Positions 16,923 through 26,603 of a stretch of 64,000 nt of DNA are shown here, piece after piece. Under the pieces are notes generated by a model. That model had not been told where the DNA came from, did not search any database, and saw only the letters and a list, made by a program, of their open reading frames with translations. Source of the stretch: Fuerstiella sp. (lineage in GTDB: Bacteria > Planctomycetota > Planctomycetia > Planctomycetales > Planctomycetaceae). Made by a program: the position numbers and the translations under genes. The stretch's first letter is position 1; every line of letters starts with the position of its first letter. The stretch spans positions 236,475 through 300,474 of the forward strand of contig JAKVAZ010000007.1 of assembly GCA_022447225.1 (NCBI GenBank), given 5' to 3'.

Positions 16923-16995
16923 TGGGCGGAGCCGGAATCGAACCGGCGACACCAGGATTTTCAGTCCTGTGCTCTACCAACTGAGCTATCCGCCC
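16923..16995 (-). tRNA. tRNA-Phe (GAA)
   Basis: A 73-nt tRNA with acceptor stem GGGCGGA/TCCGCCC, D arm GCTC...GAGC, anticodon stem CAGGA/TCCTG with loop CTGAAAA (anticodon GAA), a five-base variable loop, and T arm GCCGG-TTCGATT-CCGGC. The discriminator is A and CCA is not encoded. A strong terminator follows. Confidence 0.97.
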
Positions 16996-17401
16996 GCAGG
17001 CTACAGTCCGTGCTTCCTGCCCGCAATGTTATGTTGCGAGCGGCGGAGTCTAATGACGAGTTCGGAAGCTTACAACCCTTTGTTCCGTGGTTCCCGGGGG
17101 ATGAATCGGTAACCGGTCCGGATGCAGATGCGAGGCGGGTTGCGCCGATCTGTGGATACCTGGGATAATGTCGGATTTGCTGAGTTCTGATGTGTCGGGA
17201 CTAACTCTGAATCCAATTCTTTAGTGGCGGAATTACTGTGAAGACTCATAATGACAGCCGGTGCTGCTGATATGTCGATCAACACGCACACCAGTCATTT
17301 GCGACCACGATCAGTCAGGGGTGTTCTGTGTTGTGGGAGTCAACTACAGTGTAATGATCGACTCGCCCGACTGAAGGACGATGGTGTTTGGAAGGAGCTG
17401 C
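16996..17401. other. Gene-free region between tRNA-Phe and the MFS gene
   Basis: No gene seen. It should carry the tRNA-Phe promoter (minus strand) and that of the MFS gene (plus strand). The MFS ribosome-binding site AAGGAG is at 17392-17397. Confidence 0.5.
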
Positions 17402-18850
17402 ATGTCGAATCTGTCTGGCTCAATGGAAACGAATCCGGGCGATTCACCTGTCGACTCATTGGCAGATACAGGAATAGCCGGTCTGGTCGCCAGCCCCATC
17501 TTTGCGGGAGTCGTGATCACGCAGTTTCTGGGGGCGTTTAATGACAACTATTTCAAACAGATTGTGCTGTTGAAGTGTGTTGAGTTCGAACGTGTCACCA
17601 GGGAACAAACGGGTTCAGGAATCGATCTTCAGCCTTATGCGATGTTTGCGTTTGCGCTTCCTTTCGTGCTGCTGTCAGGGCTGGGTGGATATCTCTCCGA
17701 CCGCTGTTCAAGACAGCGAGTGATTGTCCTGTGCAAAGTTGCTGAGATCGCTGTGATGGCATGTGTCCTGATTGTTCTGCTGACGGGCGATATTTCGACA
17801 CATTTCCGGTTAGTCCTGCTGATTGGTGTCCTGGCAATGATGGGTGGCCAGAGTGCTTTGTTTGGTCCTTCGAAGTACGGGATTCTTCCGGAACTTTTTT
17901 CACGCAATCAGCTGTTGCCGGTCAACGGAGCGGTCCAGATGACGACCTTTCTGGCCATCATTTTCGGGATGGCACTGGCCGGAATTGCCCTGGATGTACT
18001 GGAAGACTCGTTGTGGTATGCCAGCGTGATCGCGGTAGGAATTGCGTTCGCAGGGACACTCAGTTCACTTCTGATCCGACGCACCCAACCGACTCACTCT
18101 GAGTTACCGTTACGGTTGGAAATGTTGTTTGTTCCGCGAGAAACCTGGCGACTGATTTGGAACAGACCCGTGTTGCGAAACTGTTTGATGATGGCCATGC
18201 TCTTCTGGTTTATTGGTGGTGTGACACAGCCGGCGGTGAACAGTCTGGGAGAACTCACTTACGGACTGAGTAAGACTCGCACCAGTCTGCTGGCCGCGTC
18301 CATCGGTGTGGGAATCGGCGTTGGTTGTCTGACTGCGGGTATATTCAGCTGGAATTCGGGTGACGGTTCGATGTGGGTCAGGGCTGGCGGCTGGATGATT
18401 GTGCTGGCACTGGCTGTGACTGCTTTCGTCAGCAGTGGACTGGCCGGATCTCCCCTGCCGTCAGATATACCAAAATCGATTCCGGTGGAATTGTTTCAGG
18501 CGGACAGGATGGAATGGATGCTGCGTGGCAGTTTGTTCTTTCTGGGATTCTCGGCAGGTGTTTTCATGATTCCCATTCAGGTATACATCCAGTCAGCACC
18601 ACCGGCGAATCAGAAAGGAAGAGTCATTGGAGCACTCAATTTGCTGAGCTGGCTTGGTATCCTGGCATCGGCCGTGTTCATCAAAATTTCAAATCTTGTG
18701 ACAGATTACCTGGACGGTGCCGAATCAGCCTACCGCCTGAGATATCTGGTATTTGCAGCACTTGCCGTGGTCATGATTCCCGGGGCGATGTTTTTTCGGC
18801 TGGATACCGGAACAGAGTCATTGGGCCAACAACAGCAGAATGATGAATAA
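17402..18850 (+). CDS. MFS transporter, LplT-like
   Basis: A 482-residue major facilitator with about twelve membrane segments. The opening ITQFLGAFNDNYFKQ is the signature of the LplT (lysophospholipid transporter) branch, and GGYLSDRCSRQRV matches the MFS loop 2-3 motif. MGGQSALFGPSKYGILPEL is also characteristic of LplT and of LplT-acyltransferase fusions. The ATG at 17402 is chosen for AAGGAG 4 bp upstream; an in-frame ATG at 17381 is less likely. In Proteobacteria LplT works with Aas to recycle lysophospholipid; no acyltransferase domain or gene is seen here, so the substrate remains an inference. glgC follows 79 bp downstream but is not functionally linked. Confidence 0.85.
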   Translation: MSNLSGSMETNPGDSPVDSLADTGIAGLVASPIFAGVVITQFLGAFNDNYFKQIVLLKCVEFERVTREQTGSGIDLQPYAMFAFALPFVLLSGLGGYLSDRCSRQRVIVLCKVAEIAVMACVLIVLLTGDISTHFRLVLLIGVLAMMGGQSALFGPSKYGILPELFSRNQLLPVNGAVQMTTFLAIIFGMALAGIALDVLEDSLWYASVIAVGIAFAGTLSSLLIRRTQPTHSELPLRLEMLFVPRETWRLIWNRPVLRNCLMMAMLFWFIGGVTQPAVNSLGELTYGLSKTRTSLLAASIGVGIGVGCLTAGIFSWNSGDGSMWVRAGGWMIVLALAVTAFVSSGLAGSPLPSDIPKSIPVELFQADRMEWMLRGSLFFLGFSAGVFMIPIQVYIQSAPPANQKGRVIGALNLLSWLGILASAVFIKISNLVTDYLDGAESAYRLRYLVFAALAVVMIPGAMFFRLDTGTESLGQQQQNDE

Positions 18851-18929
18851 TCATGTCTAAAGGGGTCGCGGAGTTACTGAAAAACGCTACAAAATGGGTG
18901 TACAGACGATTAATGGGGAGGGATGTCCA

Positions 18930-20249
18930 TTGAACGACGTTCTGACAGTCATCCTGGCCGGTGGTAAGGGCGCCCGACTGGATCCACTGACACGCGACAG
19001 AAGTAAGCCGGCTGTGCCGTTTGGGGGCTACTTTCGCATCATTGATTTCGTGCTGTCCAACTGTATCAACAGCGGGCTTCGCAGAATTCTGGTGGTCACT
19101 CAGTATAAGGCGGCCAGTCTCGAACGTCATATTGAAAGCGGCTGGCATTTCCTGTCCGCGGAACTCGGAGAGTTCATCCGAGTTCGTCCGCCTGAACAGC
19201 GAGTCGACGAAAACTGGTATCAGGGAACAGCGGACGCCCTGTATCAAAACATCTATGCGATTGAACAACAGCGGCCCTCTCACGTGTTGATCCTGAGTGG
19301 AGACCACATCTACCGGATGAATTACTCAGGCTTCGTGCATGATCACATGCAGTCGGAGGCAGAGTGTACGGTCGCCTGTCTGCCTGTGCTGTGTCGGGAC
19401 GGACGGCGTTTTGGAGTTATGCAGGCTGATGATTCGGGCCGGATCCTCAGTTTTCGTGAGAAGCCGGATAATCCGGACCCGATTGTTGGTGATCCGTCCC
19501 GATGTCTGGCGTCGATGGGTATTTACTTGTTCCGCACGGAATTTCTGTTTGAGCGACTTTGCGAAGATGCCAACAGGCTTGGCAGCCATCGAGACTTTGG
19601 CAAGGACATTATTCCTTCGATCATTGATGAACATGTGGTTCGGGCGTGGTCGTTTGTCGATTCGAACACCGGTGATTCTGCGTACTGGAAAGATGTTGGC
19701 ACGATTGATTCATACTATGAAGCCAGTATGGATCTGATCAGCGTCCATCCAAAACTGAATCTGTATGATCCAGCCTGGCCGTTTCGGTCAGCACAACCGC
19801 CGCTTCCACCTCCGAAGTTTGTTTTCAATGACGACACCAGCGGACTTCCACGGGTGGGACGGGCGACAGACAGTATGGTGTGCGCCGGATCAGTGATTTC
19901 GGGAGGTATGGTTGATCGGTGCATTATTGGCCCGCGGGTGCGAGTCAACAGTTATGCTGAAGTCAAGGATTCGATCCTTTACGGAGATGTCCATATCGGG
20001 CGGTATTGCCGCGTTCGTCGGGCAATCATCGACAAGGGTGTTCAGATTCCCGAAAACACTCGGATCGGTTACGACGCTGAGGAAGATCGTGCAAATAACC
20101 TGACGATCAGCGATTCGGGAATCGTCATTGTGCCGCAAAATGCTAAGTTTCGCCGTCCCGGTACCTCTGCGTCGGTCAAAGAGCCTCATCTGCTGAGAAA
20201 CGAATCTCGTGTTCCGAAACGAGTCCGGGGCTGTGGTCACGACCAGTAA
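18930..20249 (+). CDS. glgC: Glucose-1-phosphate adenylyltransferase
   Basis: ADP-glucose pyrophosphorylase, the first committed step of glycogen synthesis (ATP + glucose-1-phosphate to ADP-glucose). The nucleotidyltransferase domain begins VILAGGKGARLDPLT with SKPAVPFGG, and contains WYQGTADALYQN, LSGDHIYRM, FREKP and YWKDVGT. A C-terminal left-handed beta-helix carries hexapeptide-like repeats (SVISGGMVDRCIIGPRV). I chose the TTG at 18930, giving 439 residues, because GGGGAGGG lies 7 bp upstream; an in-frame ATG at 18894 has no such site. Length is near the family's usual 420-440. No other glg gene is in the window. Confidence 0.95.
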   Translation: MNDVLTVILAGGKGARLDPLTRDRSKPAVPFGGYFRIIDFVLSNCINSGLRRILVVTQYKAASLERHIESGWHFLSAELGEFIRVRPPEQRVDENWYQGTADALYQNIYAIEQQRPSHVLILSGDHIYRMNYSGFVHDHMQSEAECTVACLPVLCRDGRRFGVMQADDSGRILSFREKPDNPDPIVGDPSRCLASMGIYLFRTEFLFERLCEDANRLGSHRDFGKDIIPSIIDEHVVRAWSFVDSNTGDSAYWKDVGTIDSYYEASMDLISVHPKLNLYDPAWPFRSAQPPLPPPKFVFNDDTSGLPRVGRATDSMVCAGSVISGGMVDRCIIGPRVRVNSYAEVKDSILYGDVHIGRYCRVRRAIIDKGVQIPENTRIGYDAEEDRANNLTISDSGIVIVPQNAKFRRPGTSASVKEPHLLRNESRVPKRVRGCGHDQ

Positions 20250-20777
20250 CACTGTCGTCTGATGATCATCTCGAATTCCCTGTCCAGGTTGTCAATTCGA
20301 CTGGTGTTTTGTTAACACTTCGTAACACATAGACGGGTGTTGCTGCTGAAAGTGACCAGACTGGTCCGGTCGCTGTCGCTGTCTCTGTCTGCCGGCTTAC
20401 CATGTGTGGCACATCACGGAATGGTAAGGATGCTGGTTCCGGAAGCATCGTGCGTGATGTCCGTTCGTGCTTCAGGTCGTATTGGTGCGTCGCATTTTAG
20501 ATTGCACTGTCCCGATGAGCAGTCGGGTTAATTAATCGCATGAGATGAGAGCCGTTGTTGTCCTGTTTTGATGTCGGTTTAAAGAAGACGGTTGGCATCG
20601 TCACTGCCTGGTTGGGGAGTTATGTAACACTGTCGTGAGGCTTGAGTGCATCTGAAAAATCATAATTTCAGTGGTGCTGCGGCATCTGGAAGTGAAAAAG
20701 CAGTAGTAGGTTGAGTTCCTGAAGTCTTGTATTGATGCCTGTGCGAGCACCATCGGACCCAGACAGTATCTGGAGAT
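20250..20777. other. Gene-free region upstream of cstA
   Basis: About 530 bp with no credible reading frame, tRNA or strong hairpin. Its length suggests an extended regulatory leader for cstA, which is starvation-controlled in enterobacteria, but no CRP-like site or riboswitch fold was recognised. Confidence 0.5.
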
Positions 20778-22628
20778 ATGGAAATGATGACATTGTTGGT
20801 CGCTGCTTTGTCGTTTATCGGATTTATCGTTGCCTACCACACATATGGTCGCTGGTTGTCCCGGCGTATTTTTCGTACTGATCCGACGGCGGTTGTACCG
20901 TCAGTCGAGCTTCAGGATGACGTAGACTATGTGCCCACCAATCGTCATGTGCTGTTCGGTCATCACTTTACCAGTATCGCCGGTACAGGGCCTATTGTTG
21001 GCCCGGCCATTGCCGTCTTCTGGGGCTGGCTGCCGGCATTGCTGTGGGTCGTCCTGGGATCGATCTTTGTCGGTGCGGTCCATGATTTCGCGGCACTCGT
21101 AATTTCACTGAGAAATCAGGGACAGACGATTGGCGAAGTTGCGGGGCGACTGATCAATCCCCGGGCACGACTTTTATTTTTACTGATTCTGTTTTTTGCT
21201 CTGACGATTGTTTTGGCGATTTTTGGTCTGGTGATCGCCAGCATCTTCACGATTTATCCGGAGTCTGTGCTTTCCGTGTGGGTTGCGATGCCGGTTGCCG
21301 TTGGAGTGGGGTTGTGGGTGCATCGACGTCAGGGCAGCCTGCTGATGCCGTCGATTGCGGCACTGGCAATTCTGTATGGTTCCGTTCTGCTGGGGGTCTA
21401 CACCGACTTTTTTCAGCTGCACCTGCCTGAGTGGCTGTGGATCGCGGGATCTCCGGTGATTACCTGGACTGTGGTTCTGATGGGTTACTGCTTCATCGCG
21501 TCGGTGTTGCCTGTCTGGGTGCTGCTTCAGCCGAGAGATTTCATCAACAGTCAGCAATTGCTGGTCGCTCTGGCACTTCTGATCGGAGGGTTCGTCGTTG
21601 CGTGTCTGACAGGTCAGGCTGATCTGGCGGACAGCGCTCCGGCAGTTGCGACCGTCGTTCCGGCGGACGCTCCTCCGATTTTTCCGTTCCTGTTTATTAC
21701 GATTGCCTGTGGTGCGTGCAGTGGATTTCACTGTCTGGTGAGCAGTGGAACGAGCAGCAAACAAATCAGCAGTGAAGCCGATGCTCAGTACGTTGGATAT
21801 GGATCAATGCTCCTTGAAGGGGCGCTCGCGGTGCTCGTTATTCTGGCGTGCTGTGCCGGACTGGGAATGGGAAGTATTGACAACTCAGGTGGTGAGTGGG
21901 CACCGGTGGTGTCAGAGAACGGCGGTGCTGTTGTCGGGCGGGAAGCCTGGCGAAAGGTTTATGAAGCCGACAGCAGCTGGGCCGGCTTCAGTCTGGGTGC
22001 GAAGATTGGTGCATTTGTTCAGGGAGGAGCGAACTTCGTGAATGCCCTGGGGATTCCACTGAAACTTGGGGTGGGAATCATTGCGGTGCTGGTGGCCTGT
22101 TTTGCGGCGACAACGCTTGATACGGCGACTCGTCTTCAGCGGTACGTAATTCAGGAACTTGCCGGCACGCTGCATCTGCAGCCTCTGTCAGGCAAATATG
22201 CAGCGACGCTGTGTGCTGTGACGCTGGGAACTCTGGTGGCCATGATTCCTGGCGGACCAAATCACGAAGCCGGCAAAGGGGGATTAATTCTGTGGCCTCT
22301 GTTCGGGGCGACCAACCAGTTGCTGGCCGGTCTCGCCTTCCTGGTCCTGGTGTTTTATCTGGCTCGTCGCGGGTTGCCGGTTTTGTTTGCACTAATCCCT
22401 GCGTTTGCGATGTCGATCCTGCCGACTGTTGCCTTATTCTGGCAGTTGTTCAACAGTGAAACCGGCTGGTTAGGGCATGGCCAGTGGTTGTTGACAGGAT
22501 TCGCACTGGCAATTCTTGCTTTGCAGGCCTGGATGGTGCTGGAATGTGTGTTGCTGTATCCAAGGATTCGCGGCGTTATCGAAGAAGAGGTTCAGCCACT
22601 GACTCCAGCTCATGGCGGGACAGGATGA
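20778..22628 (+). CDS. cstA: Carbon starvation protein CstA (pyruvate/peptide transporter family)
   Basis: A 616-residue polytopic membrane protein with at least fourteen hydrophobic segments. Family blocks are YHTYGRWLSRRIF, VPTNRHVLFGHHFTSIAGTGPIVGPAIAVFWGWLPA, HDFAALVISLRNQG, CGACSGFHCLVSSGTSSKQ and TTLDTATRLQRYVIQEL. CstA-family proteins import pyruvate or peptides in Enterobacteria; the group here is the shorter CstA type. GGAG lies 8 bp upstream of the third codon (ATG at 20784), so the true start may be two codons in. It is a single gene, 207 bp before the MATE gene. Confidence 0.93.
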   Translation: MEMMTLLVAALSFIGFIVAYHTYGRWLSRRIFRTDPTAVVPSVELQDDVDYVPTNRHVLFGHHFTSIAGTGPIVGPAIAVFWGWLPALLWVVLGSIFVGAVHDFAALVISLRNQGQTIGEVAGRLINPRARLLFLLILFFALTIVLAIFGLVIASIFTIYPESVLSVWVAMPVAVGVGLWVHRRQGSLLMPSIAALAILYGSVLLGVYTDFFQLHLPEWLWIAGSPVITWTVVLMGYCFIASVLPVWVLLQPRDFINSQQLLVALALLIGGFVVACLTGQADLADSAPAVATVVPADAPPIFPFLFITIACGACSGFHCLVSSGTSSKQISSEADAQYVGYGSMLLEGALAVLVILACCAGLGMGSIDNSGGEWAPVVSENGGAVVGREAWRKVYEADSSWAGFSLGAKIGAFVQGGANFVNALGIPLKLGVGIIAVLVACFAATTLDTATRLQRYVIQELAGTLHLQPLSGKYAATLCAVTLGTLVAMIPGGPNHEAGKGGLILWPLFGATNQLLAGLAFLVLVFYLARRGLPVLFALIPAFAMSILPTVALFWQLFNSETGWLGHGQWLLTGFALAILALQAWMVLECVLLYPRIRGVIEEEVQPLTPAHGGTG

Positions 22629-22835
22629 TGCCGAACACGAGCATCACAACAATGTTATTGTTATCAGTTGATTAATGAATCGCATATTTCGACGAGTCGT
22701 CTGCAGGAACATTCCGGTGATTCGGGAGTGTCGACGTCCGGTTTGACAGCTGACACAGGAACCAGCGGTTCACGTCTCCTCGACCAGACGAGTTTTCTTC
22801 TGCCCGCTCCGGCATACTGAAAGTAGTCTTCACCG

Positions 22836-24272
22836 TTGTCAGACAGCAGTATAACGACCTGCCGCAAAGACGGTGCACTGAAAACCCATCAGATCCTGCA
22901 CGGTCATCTTGGGCAAAGGATACTTATCCTGGCACTGCCGACTCTGCTGCAGCAGTTGCTCACTTTCTGTGTGGCACTCTTCGACACGTGGCTCAGCGGA
23001 CGAATCGATGCAGCCGCGACAGCCGCTATCGGCATGGCGGCTTACATTGGCTGGCTGGCAGGTCTGGTGGTGAGCACAATCTGTATCGGCACAACAGCGA
23101 TCGTCGCGCGACATTTAGGAGCGGGCGAGCCAGAGCAGGCCAATCGTGTCATGCACACTGCCTTGATTGTCGGCCAGTTGGTCAGCCTGGGAATGTCGGC
23201 GTTTCTGTATGTGATGGCTCCGGTATTCGTCATGGCATTTGCGCTGGAGGGGCCGACGGCTGTGGTTGGTCTGAATTACCTGAGAATGGATGCGATCGGT
23301 CATGTTCTCTCCGGAATCGTATTCGTTGGAGCAGCAGCGCTTCGCGGATCCGGTGATATGGCGAGACCCATGTTAGTTCTTGGAACGATTAATGTTCTGA
23401 ACATCATTCTTTCCTGCTGCTTTGTTTACGGAATTGGTCCCGAGAGTCCGATCTCTGCCGCGACCGACTGGCTGCCGGCGTTCGGTGTGTACGGGATCGC
23501 AGCAGGAACAGTCGGTGCCAGACTCGCCGGCGGTTTGATGATGGCCTGCGTCCTGCTGTCGGGAAGCGGTGCTCTTCGATTTCGGCCGGGACTCATGCGT
23601 CCGGACTCACAAATCATCCGGCGGCTTGTCAGTCTGGGGGGATACGCAGCAGCCGACAATTTGATCAACTGGCTGGGGCAGTTCAGTTTTTTGATCATCA
23701 TCCGCAATGTAACAGGAATGCCGTTTTCCGCCGACGTAATCTTTGCAGCACACATGGTAGGACTGCAGGTGGAAGCCATCACTTATCTTCCGGCAATTGC
23801 CTGGGGACAGTCGGCTGCGGCAATTACCGGTCAGTGTCTGGGAGCTCGAAAAATTCGTCGGGCTTTTCGGGCCGGCATTGTGGCCACCCTCCAGTGCTGT
23901 GTTCTGGGAGTGATTGTTACGGTTGTTTTTTTCTGGGGGGCGGAAACGATCTATCTCGCAATGCACAGTGATCCTCAAATTACCTCAGTGGGCGCAGAAC
24001 CGTTTCGAGCGATGGCACTGTTTCAGATCCCTCTGATTGTGTTTCTGGTGCTGAAATTCGCTCTGCACGGCGCGGGAGATACACAGTGGCCGATGATCGC
24101 CACAATTACCGGTACCATTTGTCTGCGGCTGCCGCTGGCGTGGTTCCTGGGCGTTCATCTCGGAATGGGACTGATTGGGGCGTGGACGGGGATGTTTGTC
24201 GATGTCACATTGCGTGCGGCACTACTGTTATGGCGTTATCTGGGCCGCAGCTGGCTGCGAAAACGGGTCTGA
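22836..24272 (+). CDS. MATE family efflux transporter
   Basis: A 478-residue polytopic protein with about twelve helices in two six-helix halves, typical of multidrug and toxic-compound extrusion (MATE, NorM/DinF) transporters. The first half opens RILILALPTLLQQLLTFCVALFDTWLSGR and includes GTTAIVARHLGAGEPEQAN; the second contains ITGQCLGARKIRRAFRAG, the matching repeat of the same element. The start is TTG; no in-frame ATG or GTG lies between it and the first helix. The gene ends 22 bp from the convergent recG. Drug or metabolite substrate and coupling ion are not predictable. Confidence 0.9.
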   Translation: MSDSSITTCRKDGALKTHQILHGHLGQRILILALPTLLQQLLTFCVALFDTWLSGRIDAAATAAIGMAAYIGWLAGLVVSTICIGTTAIVARHLGAGEPEQANRVMHTALIVGQLVSLGMSAFLYVMAPVFVMAFALEGPTAVVGLNYLRMDAIGHVLSGIVFVGAAALRGSGDMARPMLVLGTINVLNIILSCCFVYGIGPESPISAATDWLPAFGVYGIAAGTVGARLAGGLMMACVLLSGSGALRFRPGLMRPDSQIIRRLVSLGGYAAADNLINWLGQFSFLIIIRNVTGMPFSADVIFAAHMVGLQVEAITYLPAIAWGQSAAAITGQCLGARKIRRAFRAGIVATLQCCVLGVIVTVVFFWGAETIYLAMHSDPQITSVGAEPFRAMALFQIPLIVFLVLKFALHGAGDTQWPMIATITGTICLRLPLAWFLGVHLGMGLIGAWTGMFVDVTLRAALLLWRYLGRSWLRKRV

Positions 24273-24294
24273 AGGCTGTTAATTCTGCACCGGA

Positions 24295-26403
24295 TTATCC
24301 TGTGCGGGGCAGGTCAAGCACGTCTGCAAAGCGTTCGAGCACCAGAGATTTCAGGGCGGCATAATCCGGTCCGTCAAACTCCGCCGTACGGACCAGATCG
24401 AAGGCCATGCGTCGAGCGGTGGCAAGGATCGATATGTCACGGACCGGGTTAGCGACCCGCAGGGGCAGAACTCCGCTTTGCCGGGTTCCAAGAACATCTC
24501 CCGGGCCTCGTAATTCCACGTCTTTTTCTGCCAGAACGAAACCGTCGGACGATTCCACCAGAGCGTTAATACGAGCCTGTGCTTCGGGGGAGTCCACATC
24601 CGAAAACAGAAAACAGTAGCCCTGAAAGCGACCCCGGCAAACCCGGCCGCGAAGTTGATGCAGCTGGGCAAGGCCAAAGCGTTCTGCCTGGCGAATGACC
24701 ATGATGGTGGCGTTCGGAACATCGACTCCGACTTCAATCACTGTGGTACTGACCAGCACATCGGATTCGTGATGTCGAAATCGGTTCATAACTTCATGTC
24801 GTTTATCTCGATCCATTCGTCCATGAAGCAGATCGACGCGCAGTCCGGAGAGTTCGGAGGACGAAAGCTGCCGATACACGGATTCGGCACTTGCATCATC
24901 ATCCTCGTGCTGACCCTCAACGCGGGGACACACAACATACGTCTGCCGACCTTTCTGAATCTGTTGCCTCACAAAGTCCCATGCTTTCGCCTGATTAACA
25001 GAATCTGAGACTCTCGATGTCACCACCTTCTGACGGCCAGGCGGCATTTCCTGAATCAGTGAGACGTCCAGATCACCGAAACGGGTCAGGCACAAACTGC
25101 GAGGAATGGGCGTAGCCGTCATCACGAGCACATGAGGTGATTCCGATTCACTGCCGAACCGAGCTCGCTGCCGGACTCCGAATCGATGCTGTTCATCGAT
25201 CACGGCAAGTGCTAGATTTTTAAAATGCACGCTGTCCTGAATGACGGCCTGTGTTCCGACAATCAAGCGGCATTCGCCCTCAGCAATTTCCTCCAGCAGT
25301 CGGCGTTTCGATGCCGCGGGAAGTCCTCCGACCAGGTATCCCCGTTTAACCTGACTGTGACTGAGTAGTTCTTCGAATGTCTGCCAGTGCTGCGTTGCCA
25401 GAACTTCCGTAGGTGCCATCAGCACCGTCTGATAACCGGCCGCCACAGCGGACAGCATCGCGTAGGCGGCGACAGCCGTTTTACCGGCACCAACGTCTGC
25501 CTGGAGCAGGCGATGCATGGCCTGCGGTTTGCCCAGATCTTCGATGATTTCAGCAACCGCGGCATTCTGTCCGTCAGTGAACCGAAAACTGAAGAGTTTT
25601 CGAATTCTGGCATCCACAACCGGTGGTGTTGCGACGGTGTGAGCTTTCGATGCGTGATTCCATAAGCGGCGACGTATCGCCAGCCCCAGCTGAAATTCCA
25701 GCAGGTCATCCAGGATGAGTCGGTGTCGTCCCTGCCTGAAGTCCTGGACCGATTGAGGACAATGCACACCCTGTAACGATTCAGCGAGGCCCGAAAGTTC
25801 ATGGTAGTTGCGAAAGTGTTCAGGAAGTGGATCGATCAGTTCACTCGCACAGTATTCGACGACGGCAGCGGTCATGCGACGCATCTGATCCATCGAAATT
25901 CCTTCGGTCAGTGAATAACGAGGCAGCACCCCGGCAGCACTCATCAGGTCATCGTCATCCGTCGCCGGAAAGTGGAGATGAGGATTGCTGAATTCCCAGC
26001 GTCCGGACCGGCGTTTGGGTTTGCCTCTGAAGACCACGTGGTCGCCATCGCTGAATTTGCTGAACATCCACGGCTGATTGAACCAGGTGCCTCTCACGAA
26101 ATGACCGCTGCAGTCCAGCAAAATTCCTACCAGACTGCGGCCATTTGTCAGTTTGCGGGAGTCTCGTTCGACAACAATGCCGTGGACAGACTGTTCAACG
26201 TCGGACTCCAGCCGGGGGACCGTTCTCACATTGCTGAAGTCATGAAATGAATGCGGCAGATGATACAGCAGATCGAAAGCACTGCGGATATTCAGCTTGT
26301 GCAGAAGTTCCGCCCGGACCGGACCGACACCCGGTACAAACTGAACGGGCGTCCCCAGATGGTTTCGTTCATTGAGGCGCTGAGAATCCGGTTGAGACAA
26401 CAT
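24295..26403 (-). CDS. recG: ATP-dependent DNA helicase RecG
   Basis: RecG, which rescues stalled forks and migrates Holliday junctions. The N-terminal wedge/OB domain is visible in VQFVPGVGPVRAELL and the fork-binding FVRGTWFNQPWM region. The helicase core has Walker A LLQADVGAGKTAVAAYAM, the Walker B/DEQH box VIDEQHRFGVRQRARF, MTATPIPRSL and the TRG-like block HQLRGRVCRGRFQGYC. Length of about 700 residues is typical. ATG at 26403 is preferred to the GTG at 26427, which adds eight residues; neither has a strong ribosome-binding site. recJ lies about 200 bp upstream on the same strand, so both recombination genes may share regulation. Confidence 0.95.
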   Translation of the reverse strand: MLSQPDSQRLNERNHLGTPVQFVPGVGPVRAELLHKLNIRSAFDLLYHLPHSFHDFSNVRTVPRLESDVEQSVHGIVVERDSRKLTNGRSLVGILLDCSGHFVRGTWFNQPWMFSKFSDGDHVVFRGKPKRRSGRWEFSNPHLHFPATDDDDLMSAAGVLPRYSLTEGISMDQMRRMTAAVVEYCASELIDPLPEHFRNYHELSGLAESLQGVHCPQSVQDFRQGRHRLILDDLLEFQLGLAIRRRLWNHASKAHTVATPPVVDARIRKLFSFRFTDGQNAAVAEIIEDLGKPQAMHRLLQADVGAGKTAVAAYAMLSAVAAGYQTVLMAPTEVLATQHWQTFEELLSHSQVKRGYLVGGLPAASKRRLLEEIAEGECRLIVGTQAVIQDSVHFKNLALAVIDEQHRFGVRQRARFGSESESPHVLVMTATPIPRSLCLTRFGDLDVSLIQEMPPGRQKVVTSRVSDSVNQAKAWDFVRQQIQKGRQTYVVCPRVEGQHEDDDASAESVYRQLSSSELSGLRVDLLHGRMDRDKRHEVMNRFRHHESDVLVSTTVIEVGVDVPNATIMVIRQAERFGLAQLHQLRGRVCRGRFQGYCFLFSDVDSPEAQARINALVESSDGFVLAEKDVELRGPGDVLGTRQSGVLPLRVANPVRDISILATARRMAFDLVRTAEFDGPDYAALKSLVLERFADVLDLPRTG

Positions 26404-26603
26404 ACCAGTCCAAGTCTGACGTTGCACTTACCTGTGCAGAACTACATCAGAAGCCGCTAAGGTCCTGCGCAGACATGTATTTGTGAGAATTTTATCGACT
26501 GAAGCTGCAGGCGAGCCGCAAACAGGATCATCAGTGAATTGAAGTTGACTGTATCATCCGGTCGGGAGGTGAATCTTCATTTCATCTGACCGGCTGCGAT
26601 ACG

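Noticed and set aside
16667-16984. Plus-strand open frame downstream of the secreted protein
   Set aside because: It runs through the terminator and most of tRNA-Phe and has no coding character.
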